Shown: piece after piece, positions 1 to 9,207 of the stretch | Numbering within the stretch: the first letter of the stretch is position 1 | Layout: every line of letters starts with the position of its first letter | Origin: SAR324 cluster bacterium | Lineage (GTDB): Bacteria > SAR324 > NAC60-12 | NCBI GenBank assembly: GCA_015232315.1 | Contig: JADFZZ010000008.1 | Span: 1-64,000, forward strand | DNA length: 64,000 nt | Reading direction: 5' to 3' | Program-made: the position numbers and the translations under genes | Notes under the pieces: model-generated | Told to the model about the DNA's origin: nothing | Databases searched by the model: none | What the model saw: the letters and a program-made list of their open reading frames with translations, nothing else

Positions 1-235
1 CGTGAAACATCCACTCCTGCCAGAATGCCATAGACTTTCTTGTCCTGGTGTTCAGGAAAAAAACGATGGAACTGTCGCATGTTTTCCAATAACTGATCAA
101 TTCCATCATCCCGCAGATGACTTTTGACTTCCACCAGATAAACCGCGTTCACGTCCGTGTTGGCATAGGCCATCACATCAATTTCAAACTCTTCCCCACC
201 TTTGCGAACCTTGACATTCGGAGCGATCACATTGG
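1..235 (-). pseudogene. PD-(D/E)XK nuclease-like fragment, cut by window edge and broken upstream
   Basis: The minus strand is open from about 235 to the window edge and encodes a stretch with a PD-(D/E)XK look: an acidic residue in EFEIDVMAY, then VYLVEVKSHL with the E-x-K pair, then a helix ending in FFPEH and GILAGVDV. This resembles the restriction-like domain of DUF3782-type proteins (family assignment from memory, not searched). The C-terminal end lies beyond the window. No start codon or homologous N-terminus is visible upstream of about 235, where an unrelated plus-strand fragment begins, so the gene looks broken there. The frame stays open a little further upstream by chance, so the exact break is uncertain. 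Confidence 0.5.
204..221. repeat. 18-bp direct repeat, copy 1
   Basis: GCGAACCTTGACATTCGG occurs here, inside the PD-(D/E)XK fragment, and identically at 668-685. The two copies flank the Rpn-type fragment. Confidence 0.8.
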
Positions 236-567
236 ATTTCGAACAGGCGTGGATGTATTTTTTTAATTCCGCTAAAAATTGGGATGAATTGCCTGCTGAA
301 TTACAAACCATTGACGCACTGAGGTCTGCCATGGAAGTATTACAACGATTTTCCGAACAGGAACGCGATTATCTGCTTTATGAAGCGCGACTCGACGCAG
401 TGAGGGATGAACGTGCCCGTAACAAACTCTATGAAACCACTGCCAGACAATTGGCAGAGGCACTCCAGAGAGAGTCTGTGGCTCTTCAACGGGAAGCTCT
501 GGCGCAACAACAAAAAGAACAGCTACTGGAACTCCTCAAAAAAGCGGGCATTGATCCCAATCTATGA
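235..567 (+). pseudogene. C-terminal remnant of an Rpn-type (PD-(D/E)XK transposase family) protein
   Basis: The peptide has the typical tail of Rpn family recombination-promoting nucleases: a WMYFF...WDELPAEL helix, then MEVLQRFSEQERDYLLYEARLDAVRDE, followed by a Gln/Glu-rich coiled coil and a short end in LLKKAGIDPNL. The catalytic nuclease half that should precede it is missing, and the frame runs back only into sequence belonging to the opposite-strand gene (a TTG at 202 is the only start). It is therefore a decayed fragment. It lies between two identical 18-bp repeats (204-221, 668-685). Family recognition rests on the C-terminal pattern only, so it could be another nuclease of the same clan. 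Confidence 0.55.
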
Positions 568-667
568 TCCTCAAAAGCGTCTCTTTGAGCAAGGAGGCAC
601 ACGTTCGCAAAGGACAGACTTTCTTCATCACAAGCACGCACTTCCCCCTTTTTTTCCTTCAAAGTGG

Positions 668-685
668 GCGAACCTTGACATTCGG
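668..685. repeat. 18-bp direct repeat, copy 2
   Basis: Identical to 204-221. Downstream of it (686-799) no gene is visible. That stretch holds two near-identical short motifs, ACTGACCCA (704-712) and ATTGACCCA (728-736), which look like the end of an unidentified mobile element. Confidence 0.8.
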
Positions 686-777
686 GTGTTACCGGTCATG
701 TAAACTGACCCAGTAGCGGACAATAAAATTGACCCACCTTTACCGTTAACTGTCATCTCGATCTTTTGGTAATTTAT

Positions 778-799
778 TTCGAGCTGTGCAGGTACTTTT
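778..799. repeat. Truncated dispersed repeat abutting the insertion sequence
   Basis: TCGAGCTGTGCAGGTACTTT and the following T run recur at 50561-50583 with one mismatch, where they form the outer end of a larger inverted-repeat element. Here the match stops at the end of the insertion sequence, so this copy is probably a remnant truncated there. Confidence 0.6.
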
Positions 800-2623
800 T
801 TCAACCACCCGCTATAACGGTGGATAGGTGTTACAGATTAAAATTACTGACGATTTTCCATCCATTTCAATAATTTTTGATACCGTTCTCTTAGAGAGCC
901 AAATAAAGTGTCTCTTTTTTTTTAGAACTCGCTTTTTTCATGATTCGGTTGCGTTCTACCGATTTACGTTGTGAGTCGGGTATTTCAACCTCGACATAGG
1001 GAAGTAATTCTAAAGAAGTGAAGGGCTTTTCCTGGTATAAATGAGCATCTAAAGCCAGCAAAAGTGTTGGACCTTCATAGACCAACCGTAGTCCCGTATG
1101 TTTGCGACCGTGAATCCTTCTTTCGTGTCCTTTTGGTTTCTTAAACCATCGCTCTAAATCAAGATTATCTCCTGGAATTTCTAAGTCATCACTTCCAACA
1201 AACACACCGCTTCCAAAACTTTGCATAATCTGCATCATTTGTTTTGCCAGTGGATCTTTTGCAGATAATTTTTGAAGTTGATGCTGTATGTCAGTAAATT
1301 GTTCCACTCGTTGAGTAACCGTTCCGATAGAGGGATTGAGTGTCGTCATCACCTCGTCTACCATTTTTGTATATTTCACGATTTCTGCTTTATCCTGTTC
1401 GTAAATGATCAACCCCTGTTGGATGCGTTTTTTGAGACAATCTAATTTAGAAGAGATGGGTGTTTTCCCCAGTTTTAAGTTGGCTTCAAGAGATTGAACC
1501 ACTTCCTCCAAAGCATGATACATGCGTAAACCCGGTGGATTTAAAGGTCCACCACGACTATCGTTGAGGATCCCACGGACAGAGGCGCAATAGTCAAAAA
1601 CGATCTCTGCCGCATATTGTTGCTGTTCCTCCGTAAGAACCCCGTCGTTCTGATCTAACTCCGATAAAGTCTCTTTTTCAATCTCACGAAGTCCTCTGAC
1701 TTTTCTACGCATCTGGACTTTGGAATGGCTATCTTTTTCAAGAACCCCTTTGGCTAAATCACGCATAAAATGATTACTGCAATAACGATGAGCGGTATAA
1801 GGGAATTCAATCGCAATTGCTGTCACAAAAGCCTCTTGTTTATCTGAAATCCACGCTTTCACAGGTTTTTGTAGAAAGTGTGCCCATTCTTTTGCACGCT
1901 GTATCAATTTTTGAATTTCAGATGTTGAACTGGACAGTAACGGTTCCGCAAACCAAATTCGCTGTTTACGAAGTTCTCTGACCACATAAACTGTTTCATG
2001 ACCTTTCTCAGGTTGTAATGCATCGATGCTCAGGATCACATCGGAGCACTCTTGATATTCTTCTTTTAAACGGTCCATGTCCTGATGCCTTGCGGCAACC
2101 ATGAGTTGATATTTCCCAAGATATTTGGAAATGGTATCCATTGAAATATCAATTTGGTGAGTATCCAATAGTTCACATTGAATTTGTGGAACAGACCAAT
2201 GGCGTTTAAACCTGCCAAATCCCATCCATAACAATAAATCCCATCCAATTCTCCATCTGGGGATGGCGATAGAAATCTCTGATTTAGGACTGATCAGTGT
2301 TCTCCGATGGATACATTGCTTATTGGAGCAGCACGATAGCTTACAGATCAGCTTGAGAGCCCCTGTTAACGTCTGAACATGATGAACTCTCTCCTTCCGG
2401 ATGATTAAAGGACTATTGCAAATGGGGCAGCAATTAACCTCAACTTCCAAAATAACGGGGATGAACTCAATATTGGTTGACCATTTTGCAGGCATTGTTT
2501 GACTCCAGTAAAAACTTTCATGGTTTTTCTGGTTAATAATGCCTTCTACTTAAAAAGTCAGATTAATTCATCCCTTCATATTCTTGGTTTAACTGTCATC
2601 CACCATTATAGCGGGTAGTTGAA
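800..2623 (-). mobile_element. Insertion sequence with 27-bp terminal inverted repeats
   Basis: Positions 800-826 and the reverse complement of 2597-2623 match at 24 of 27 bases (core ACCCGCTATAA-Y-GGTGGAT). They enclose one transposase gene. Each end is itself palindromic (CCACC...GGTGG). The right end interrupts the ATPase gene at 2622-2825. The sequence beyond the left end does not continue that ATPase, and I see no target duplication, so the insertion was followed or accompanied by a deletion or rearrangement. The IS family was not recognised. Confidence 0.85.
891..2495 (-). CDS. DDE-type transposase (534 aa)
   Basis: This is the only gene of the 800-2623 insertion sequence. The N-terminus carries a zinc-ribbon-like cysteine set (C22/C23/C26 and C51/C55/C56/C61) likely to bind the element ends. 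Candidate catalytic acids are D158 in LSIDALQ, D218 in WISDKQ and E448 in LDLERWF, followed by a basic KGHERRIHGRKH stretch, which is the usual order for a DDE transposase. A cysteine/histidine patch at RYCSNHFM (238-245) follows the second Asp. The ATG at 2495 is preceded by GGAG at a suitable distance. The frame is intact, so the element may still be active. The specific IS family could not be named from the sequence alone. Confidence 0.85.
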   Translation of the reverse strand: MPAKWSTNIEFIPVILEVEVNCCPICNSPLIIRKERVHHVQTLTGALKLICKLSCCSNKQCIHRRTLISPKSEISIAIPRWRIGWDLLLWMGFGRFKRHWSVPQIQCELLDTHQIDISMDTISKYLGKYQLMVAARHQDMDRLKEEYQECSDVILSIDALQPEKGHETVYVVRELRKQRIWFAEPLLSSSTSEIQKLIQRAKEWAHFLQKPVKAWISDKQEAFVTAIAIEFPYTAHRYCSNHFMRDLAKGVLEKDSHSKVQMRRKVRGLREIEKETLSELDQNDGVLTEEQQQYAAEIVFDYCASVRGILNDSRGGPLNPPGLRMYHALEEVVQSLEANLKLGKTPISSKLDCLKKRIQQGLIIYEQDKAEIVKYTKMVDEVMTTLNPSIGTVTQRVEQFTDIQHQLQKLSAKDPLAKQMMQIMQSFGSGVFVGSDDLEIPGDNLDLERWFKKPKGHERRIHGRKHTGLRLVYEGPTLLLALDAHLYQEKPFTSLELLPYVEVEIPDSQRKSVERNRIMKKASSKKKETLYLAL

Positions 2624-2825
2624 TATATTGCCCTTCCTTGTTGAGTTGCTCCGCATATTGCATCATCATCGTCGTTTTTCCAGTCTGTCGGGGAGCGTGC
2701 AGGATGAAATATTTCTGATCGTCAATCAATTTCCGGACGTCATCAAACCGGGGCTGAAAATTGACCATATAATGAATATCAGATTTACAAGGGCCAGAGG
2801 TGTTGAAGAATTTTCGGGTAGCCAT
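2622..2825 (-). pseudogene. N-terminal 68 codons of an AAA-type ATPase, disrupted by the IS
   Basis: The gene starts at an ATG at 2825 with a good ribosome site (GAGGA). It encodes the start of the 'AAA-like / predicted ATPase' family that usually opens with a FNTxGP motif: here KFFNTSGPC, then YFILHAPRQTGKTT with the Walker A lysine at residue 50. After residue 68 the frame enters the insertion-sequence end and stops ten codons later. Walker B and the rest of the protein are not found on the other side of the element. It is therefore a 5' remnant. Confidence 0.75.
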
Positions 2826-3062
2826 AATCGTTCCTCGCGATGAAGTTTCACAAACAAACAGGACTCTTTCCTTACTTCTAACACAAGACTTCTGCGAGCA
2901 ACAGTTCCAAATGAGACGGAAGTGTGAACTTTCAAATTGCCAAAAAATTTCAGATGATTCAAAAGATATTCAATAAACCTTTTGCAATTTCTGATGCTGA
3001 ATCAAAGATTTTTCACGAAAATTCTAAATGAGTCTTTTTCACGCCTTCACACAAAGGAACCC

Positions 3063-6000
3063 ATGAACTTCAAACTCCTCAGGTTTGGTCTCCTGACTAT
3101 TTTCTGCATGACCACCTGGACTGTCTCTCCCTTGTATGCCCTGACACATCTAGTTCTGGATGGCACCCAAACGCAGATTCCATTGGGACGCCACATGGAA
3201 TTTGCAGAAGATAAGGCAGGCTCCTGGACGATTGACATGGTGGCCAGTCCTTCCTTTTCCCACCCCTTTATTCCGGGAACCAGCGACTTTCCCAATTTCG
3301 GCTTCAGCAACTCCGTTTATTGGGGACGTCTGCAACTCCAGAATCCACTGAGACAGAACATCCCCTGGTACCTGGAACTGGCTCAACCACGGATTGATCA
3401 TGTCCAGATTTTCATACGTCAACCGGATGGACGATTTTTGATAAAAGCCTCAGGAGATCACATTCCCTTTGCACACAGGGACATCCCTCTTCGAAATTTT
3501 GTGTTTGTGCTCTCCCTACCTCCACAAACCCTTCAGGACATCTATATTCGAGTGGAATCAGAAGCCTCCATGCAAATGTTCTTTACCCTCTGGACTCCGG
3601 AAACCTTTGTGGCAAAATCCACTGAGGAGCATTTAGTTATCGGACTGTATTTTGGCACCCTGCTGATCATGATCCTCTACAATCTATTTCTGTTTGTCTC
3701 CATTCGAAATCGGAGTTATCTGTTTTATGTACTCTTTATTACGGCTATCATATTCTGGCAGTCGAACCATTATGGAGTGGCCTATCAATATCTGTGGCCT
3801 CATTTTCCAGCGTGGGCCAACCTCTGTGTCCCTTTGTCAGGACTACTTGTTATATTATGTTTTTTTCTGTTCACTCGTAGCTTTTTGGAAACCTCAACCT
3901 TATTGCCTGTCTGGGATAAAATCCTAAGAGTTTTCATAGGAATCTTATTCCTTTTTTTACCTCTCTCCCTGATCCTGCGGTATAGAAATAGTATCCAGTT
4001 GGCACACCTTACGGGCTTTTTTGCAGTTTTCATCATTCTGATAGTGGCTGTGGTCGCCTTTTTCAAAGGCAGTCGTTCTGCCCGGTTTTTCCTTCTGGCT
4101 TATTTTCTGTTACTGACTACAGCAATTATAAACATTTTAAAACAATTCGGAATAATCCCCATTATGTTCATCACCGAATATGGGGTACAAATCGGTTCAA
4201 CGCTGGAAGTCCTCCTTCTCTCCCTTGGATTGGCGGATCGGATCAATACGCTGAAAAAAGAAAACTTTCTGGCGCAGGCGAAGGTTGTGGAAACTCAGGC
4301 TAAATTGTTGAAAGCCCAGGAGGAAACAGTCTTGGCTCAGAAGCAATCCATTGAGAACCTGCATCAGGTGGATCAGCTCAAGGATGAGTTTCTGGCAAAC
4401 ACCTCGCATGAACTGCGTACCCCCCTCAATGGCATCATTGGAATTGCCGAGTCCCTGATGGATGGGGCCACCGGGAAACTGTCTCGGGATATCCACAGGA
4501 ATCTCAACCTGATTGTCCAGAGTGGAAAGCGTTTGGCAAACCTGGTCAATGATGTGTTGGATTTTTCCAAAATGAAGCACAATGACCTCCACTTGAACCT
4601 GCTCCCGATGGATATTCATAACCTGACCCAGTGGGTGCTGACGCTCTCCAGACCGTTACTAAAGCAAAATGGGGTTGTTCTGCATTCTGAAATTCCAGAA
4701 AATCTTCCGTTGGTGGAGGCTGATGAAAACCGCCTGCAGCAAATCCTCCTGAATCTGGTGGGCAATGCCATCAAATTCACGGATCAAGGGGAAATCTGTG
4801 TTCGTGCTGAGTCCCGTGAAAATCAGGTCTGGGTGTCAGTATCAGATACAGGAATTGGTATTCCACAGGACAAGCAGGAACGGATCTTTGAAGCATTTGA
4901 GCAGGGGGATGGCTCCCAAAACCGTATCCATGAAGGAACCGGATTGGGATTAAGCATTACTAAAAAATTGGTGGAACTCCATGGAGGAAAGATCTTTCTA
5001 GAAAGTACGGAGGGAAAGGGGTCCACTTTTTCATTCAATTTAGCGATTTCTGAGAAGCAAACACTTCCGGAAACATCTTTACGACAAGGGCTTCAAGCTC
5101 ATCAGAAAGAAGCGGTACAAGATATTCAGGAGGCCCTAGAATTCACTGTATCTCCAGAGAATCCGGATCAACAACCCTCCCCAAGCAAAACCATCCTGGT
5201 GGTGGATGATGAACCGGTGAATATTCAGGTGGTGCAGAATCATCTTCAAATGAGGAATTACAGGGTGTTGACCGCCTTTGACGGCGCTGAAGCACTGGAC
5301 GTCCTGGAAAAAAACAAACCTGATTTGATTGTGCTGGATCTGATGATGCCCCGTATGAATGGCTATGAAGTCACTCAACACATCAGAAAGCAATACACTC
5401 AGGAGGAGTTGCCGATTGTGATGCTAACCGCGAAAAATCAGGTTCGGGATCTGGTGGAAAGCTATGCGAGCGGAGTCAATGATTACCTCACCAAGCCCTT
5501 TCATAAAGAAGAACTGCTGAGTCGCGTAGGCCTCCATATTCAACTCCAGGATGCAATTCATCATTTGGAGGATAAGGTAAAGGAAAGGACCCTGCAATTT
5601 CAGAAAGTATCTCAGGAACTGTCCCTGCAGAATCAGGTGATGATGGAGGATTTGAAAACAGCAGCGATTTTACAATCCCGGTTATTTACCATCTACGATC
5701 CCCCTGAATTTCTGAAAGTAGCCGTGTGTTATCAACCGCATCACTATGTTTCAGGCGATATGTATAAAATGTATGAGGATGAATTAGGGGGCTTCAACCT
5801 GTTTTTGGGCGATAGCACCGGACATGGCGTTGCCGCGGCCCTGACGACCATGATGGCAAATATTCTGCTCAGTCAAAAAGCCAATGTGATTCCGCATTAT
5901 GTGATGGAGTATCTCAATGATCATCTGACGGAACAGTTACCTGATGACCGCTTTATGACCGGGGTACTGCTACAAATCCGGAAAGAGGGGAAACTCACCT

Positions 6001-6362
6001 GCCTGAACGCAGGACATCTTCCGGTTATTCTGGTTCCCGCCAGTGGAGACGCCCCCCTGTTGTTATCCCCTAAAAGTTTTATGCTGGGTGTTTTTCATAC
6101 ACCTGAATTCCAGTGTAAGGCATCCAACTATACTCTTCAGCCTGGAGATCTTGGCATTTTCTTCACTGATGGCCTCACGGAACGTAAAAATTCACATAAT
6201 GATTTGTTTGGCGAGGAACGGTTGATTCAGTTCATGCGGGAAAACCGGGAAATGGAGGTCGAACCCCTGCTGAATAAACTGCTGCAAGAGTTGGATAATT
6301 TTGCTGAAGGAGAAGCCCCCAATGATGATGTTTCAGCCATTGTGTTCCGGTATGTAGGGTGA
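3063..6362 (+). CDS. 7TM sensor histidine kinase-receiver-PP2C phosphatase fusion
   Basis: A 1099-residue membrane signalling protein. Domains in order: signal peptide, an extracellular 7TMR-DISM-type sensor (about 30-185), seven membrane helices (about 190-395), coiled coil, HisKA with phosphorylated His449 in NTSHELRTPLNG, HATPase (N box near 567, SDTGIG, GTGLGLS), a receiver with phospho-acceptor Asp759 in VLDLMMPRMNG, a second coiled coil, and a SpoIIE/RsbU-type PP2C phosphatase (about 890-1099; SGDMYK, GDSTGHG, FTDGLTE, PNDDVS). So sensing, phosphorelay and a Ser/Thr phosphatase output lie on one chain. The ATG at 3063 follows AAAGGA and opens a proper signal peptide. The upstream TTG at 2982 in the same frame is less likely. 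The gene converges with the cheR-like gene. Confidence 0.92.
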   Translation: MNFKLLRFGLLTIFCMTTWTVSPLYALTHLVLDGTQTQIPLGRHMEFAEDKAGSWTIDMVASPSFSHPFIPGTSDFPNFGFSNSVYWGRLQLQNPLRQNIPWYLELAQPRIDHVQIFIRQPDGRFLIKASGDHIPFAHRDIPLRNFVFVLSLPPQTLQDIYIRVESEASMQMFFTLWTPETFVAKSTEEHLVIGLYFGTLLIMILYNLFLFVSIRNRSYLFYVLFITAIIFWQSNHYGVAYQYLWPHFPAWANLCVPLSGLLVILCFFLFTRSFLETSTLLPVWDKILRVFIGILFLFLPLSLILRYRNSIQLAHLTGFFAVFIILIVAVVAFFKGSRSARFFLLAYFLLLTTAIINILKQFGIIPIMFITEYGVQIGSTLEVLLLSLGLADRINTLKKENFLAQAKVVETQAKLLKAQEETVLAQKQSIENLHQVDQLKDEFLANTSHELRTPLNGIIGIAESLMDGATGKLSRDIHRNLNLIVQSGKRLANLVNDVLDFSKMKHNDLHLNLLPMDIHNLTQWVLTLSRPLLKQNGVVLHSEIPENLPLVEADENRLQQILLNLVGNAIKFTDQGEICVRAESRENQVWVSVSDTGIGIPQDKQERIFEAFEQGDGSQNRIHEGTGLGLSITKKLVELHGGKIFLESTEGKGSTFSFNLAISEKQTLPETSLRQGLQAHQKEAVQDIQEALEFTVSPENPDQQPSPSKTILVVDDEPVNIQVVQNHLQMRNYRVLTAFDGAEALDVLEKNKPDLIVLDLMMPRMNGYEVTQHIRKQYTQEELPIVMLTAKNQVRDLVESYASGVNDYLTKPFHKEELLSRVGLHIQLQDAIHHLEDKVKERTLQFQKVSQELSLQNQVMMEDLKTAAILQSRLFTIYDPPEFLKVAVCYQPHHYVSGDMYKMYEDELGGFNLFLGDSTGHGVAAALTTMMANILLSQKANVIPHYVMEYLNDHLTEQLPDDRFMTGVLLQIRKEGKLTCLNAGHLPVILVPASGDAPLLLSPKSFMLGVFHTPEFQCKASNYTLQPGDLGIFFTDGLTERKNSHNDLFGEERLIQFMRENREMEVEPLLNKLLQELDNFAEGEAPNDDVSAIVFRYVG

Positions 6363-6407
6363 GACATCTCACAACCATTCCCAGTATATTCTTTTACGGT
6401 TTTCGAT

Positions 6408-7907
6408 TCAGGCCGTAGCAAGATTTTGCAGGCACAGGTTTTTGAGTGTCTGTCGTGACAGCCCACCTGAATACAACTGGAAGTAAAGTTCCTGGTCCCT
6501 GTCCAGATAATTCAGGGCATTCTGATAGGACCTCCGGGCTTCCCGTTCCAGTTTTTGTCTGGAATAAATGCCTGCGAGATGGAAGTGGGCAAGGGAAAAA
6601 CCCTGATTTAAAAAAATCACGGTTTGATAGGCTTTGATGGCGGTTTCCCATTCCTGTTTCTGTTCGTGGACAAGTCCTTTTAAATAAAGGGCTTCCACTG
6701 AAAATTCATCGTTTTCCAATACTTTATTACAGGCCTCCAACGCCCGATTGAACTGGCCGTTACCAGCAAAAATCAATGCCAGGGCCGTCAAGGCTCCGGT
6801 ATGAACAGGATTCCGGTGCAGAAGCTGTTCAAAAATCATTGAAGCTTCAAGCGTATTCTCCTGTTTTAACCACTCCATGCCTCGTTGATAATCAGCGTCA
6901 GGAGTGGTTTGTGACGCTAAAGGAGCCGACTTTCTGTTGGAATCTGTTTGGGGTTCCTCCTGAAACACAGGGAATGGCCTTGAATCATTTGGTGTTGAGG
7001 CACGAACCATCTCCGGAAACATGACTCGGGATTGCTCAAAACGGTTTGGTGTGTTTAACGTGTTCAACGTCAGACTGGGCTTATTGTCTGGAACAATGAC
7101 TGCTTTGCGATAAAAAAAGGTGTCGCTATGTTCCATATTCTCAAAGTCCGTTGAAATATCGCGTAAGCTTTCAGCATGACCCAGAATGAGATACCCTCCG
7201 GGATTGAGGATGGAATGGAATTTATTTATGATAAACCGGATCGATTCGAGAGAAAAATAAATCAGCACATTCCGGCAGAAAATCACATCAAAACCACCGA
7301 TTTTCGAATATAACGTTTCATCCCTCAGGTTTCCTTCCAGCCATGAAATCCGATACTGCAAAGGGTGTTTGATTTCAAAACGTGTATGGCCGATCTGATT
7401 GAAATATTTGAGATATTCAATGGGCATTTGTTTGATGGCCCTGGTTTCATATTCCGCTTTTCTGGCACGGTTCAGCGACCCCGGATTGATATCCACTCCT
7501 GTGATCTGGCACTTGATGTGCGGAAAATGTTCGGTCATCAATAACGCGATGGAATAGGGTTCTTCTCCGGTGGAGCAGGCGGCAGATAAAAATCGCACCG
7601 TTGAACCACTCACCACCAAAGGCGGGAGTATGTGGTTTTTCAAAGCGTTAAAATGCGGCAGTGTCCGGAAAAAATAGGTTTCTCCGATGGTCAATAATTG
7701 AACGAGACGATCAAGTTCTTCACCCTTGTCCCGGTATTTTAGAAATTGATAGTATTCGTCCGGATTTCTGAATTTCAACCGATCAATGCTTTGTTTCAAC
7801 GCATCTTCCAGCAGGTAAGCCCGGGAACGGTCATAATGCATTCCGCAGTGCTGTTCCAACAGTTCGTTGAAATGATTAAAATCAACATCAGTTAAAATCA
7901 ATTTCAT
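6408..7907 (-). CDS. cheR: CheR-type protein methyltransferase with C-terminal TPRs
   Basis: Methylates glutamates of chemoreceptors with S-adenosylmethionine. The N-terminal helical part is followed by the SAM-binding motif FLSAACSTGEEPYS (about residues 106-119), VDINPGSLNRA and the FCRNVLIYF signature (about 210-218). A linker leads to TPR repeats (about 345-499), an arrangement known from CheR proteins of alternative chemosensory systems, where the TPRs bind partner proteins. The ATG at 7907 gives MKLILTDVDF, the expected CheR start. An ATG at 7919 and one at 7979 are in frame, but the latter would overlap the previous gene. It is the last gene of the minus-strand chemosensory cluster. 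Confidence 0.92.
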   Translation of the reverse strand: MKLILTDVDFNHFNELLEQHCGMHYDRSRAYLLEDALKQSIDRLKFRNPDEYYQFLKYRDKGEELDRLVQLLTIGETYFFRTLPHFNALKNHILPPLVVSGSTVRFLSAACSTGEEPYSIALLMTEHFPHIKCQITGVDINPGSLNRARKAEYETRAIKQMPIEYLKYFNQIGHTRFEIKHPLQYRISWLEGNLRDETLYSKIGGFDVIFCRNVLIYFSLESIRFIINKFHSILNPGGYLILGHAESLRDISTDFENMEHSDTFFYRKAVIVPDNKPSLTLNTLNTPNRFEQSRVMFPEMVRASTPNDSRPFPVFQEEPQTDSNRKSAPLASQTTPDADYQRGMEWLKQENTLEASMIFEQLLHRNPVHTGALTALALIFAGNGQFNRALEACNKVLENDEFSVEALYLKGLVHEQKQEWETAIKAYQTVIFLNQGFSLAHFHLAGIYSRQKLEREARRSYQNALNYLDRDQELYFQLYSGGLSRQTLKNLCLQNLATA

Positions 7908-7962
7908 GGAAGATCGCATGAACAGAATGAATGTATAAACAAAACTGGATGGAACACAGGAA

Positions 7963-9207
7963 CTAATCCAAAACTTCAAGAATGACCAGACTCACATCAT
8001 CCGTGAACTTGCCTGACGGGAAGTGCTTAAGAATTTCCTGACAAATCTTGTCGCCCAGAGCATTTGCCGAATATTCCAGATATTGTTCCAGCAACTGGAT
8101 CAGCAGAGGTTCAAGATCCAGAAAAGGTGGTTCTTTCATTTCGATGATGCCATCGGTGTAGATAAAAACCTTGTCACCGGGCAATAACTGGATTTCGGTA
8201 GTTTGCCAATCTACTGCCGTTTCGGATGGGAAAATACCCAACAACGACCCATTGGCCTTGAGAGTAATCACCTTGCTGGTGGACTGTCTCAAAATAAAAG
8301 TATTGGAATGACCTGCGGAGGTGTAACGGAACATCCGCGATTGAACATCATAATGCGCGTAAAAAGCCGTGACAAACTTGTCGGTAGGAAGTTTGCCATG
8401 AATGTTGCCATTCACCAGACGAACCACTTCATGGGGTTGTTCAAAGCGTTTGGAGGTGAATTGAAAAGAATCGACCACCATGAAGGAAATCAAGGCGGCA
8501 GGAATCCCGTGTCCTGAAACATCTGCCAGCAGAATCGCCAGTTGTTGCGTATATTTCTGCCAGTAAATGTCATAAATATCCCCACCCAGTTCATCATAAG
8601 GAATATATCGGGTAAACAACCTGGCCCCCTCAACACCTGGCAAAATCGCGGGCATTCGTGCCTGTTGAACAAGACGTGCCTGGTTGCGTTCCAGTTGCTG
8701 TTGTTCATAACGTTCCTGAAGTAGCATGTTTTTCAACGCGATTTCTTCAGTCCGTTCTTTCACTCTCAATTCCAGTTCCTGGTTCATTTGCTTCAGATCC
8801 TTGTTCAGTCTGGAATTCTGGCTGAAAAGTTCATAATGCTGTCTGGCCTTCAACAGCATGAGCTTGAGTGCTTCCGGGGCCCAGGGTTTGGCGACATAAC
8901 CATAAATATGGCCATCATTGACCGCATCAATCAGACTTTTCATGTCAGAATAGCCTGTGAGCAGGATCCCCTGTGCTTCTGGTGCGTATTCATGAATGAT
9001 CTTTAGCAGTTCATGACCATAGAGGCCCGGCATCCGCTGATCGGAAATGACCAATTGAAATTCATAATTATTGTTGATCAGGACCAGCGCGTCTTCTGCG
9101 TTGTGGCAGGTGGTGATGTGATATTCTTTATGCAACAGAAAATCCAGGGAGTTCAGGATTCCGTCTTCATCATCCACAATCAGCAAGTTCAGTTTGTTCT
9201 GTTTCAT
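7963..9207 (-). CDS. Response regulator with SpoIIE/RsbU-type PP2C output
   Basis: A soluble two-domain effector of 414 residues. The N-terminal receiver has the acidic pair VDDED and phospho-acceptor Asp56 in ISDQRMPG, with the switch lysine in VAKPWAP. A coiled coil (about 130-185) leads into a PP2C phosphatase with GGDIYDIYW, LADVSGHG, IYTDGIIE and FTDDVSL. This family dephosphorylates anti-sigma-factor antagonists; no such antagonist or anti-sigma gene is visible here. The start at 9207 overlaps the stop of the upstream kinase as ATGA, indicating translational coupling. In-frame ATGs at 9213 and 9237 are alternatives. It is probably the cluster's output arm (inference). Confidence 0.9.
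   Translation of the reverse strand: MKQNKLNLLIVDDEDGILNSLDFLLHKEYHITTCHNAEDALVLINNNYEFQLVISDQRMPGLYGHELLKIIHEYAPEAQGILLTGYSDMKSLIDAVNDGHIYGYVAKPWAPEALKLMLLKARQHYELFSQNSRLNKDLKQMNQELELRVKERTEEIALKNMLLQERYEQQQLERNQARLVQQARMPAILPGVEGARLFTRYIPYDELGGDIYDIYWQKYTQQLAILLADVSGHGIPAALISFMVVDSFQFTSKRFEQPHEVVRLVNGNIHGKLPTDKFVTAFYAHYDVQSRMFRYTSAGHSNTFILRQSTSKVITLKANGSLLGIFPSETAVDWQTTEIQLLPGDKVFIYTDGIIEMKEPPFLDLEPLLIQLLEQYLEYSANALGDKICQEILKHFPSGKFTDDVSLVILEVLD

Noticed and set aside
407-703. 98-codon plus-strand open frame
   Set aside because: It overlaps the Rpn-type fragment in another frame, has no recognisable protein pattern or ribosome site, and crosses the 18-bp repeat.
2726-2962. 78-codon minus-strand open frame beside the ATPase remnant
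   Set aside because: It overlaps the ATPase start in another frame and has no protein-like features or matching ribosome site.
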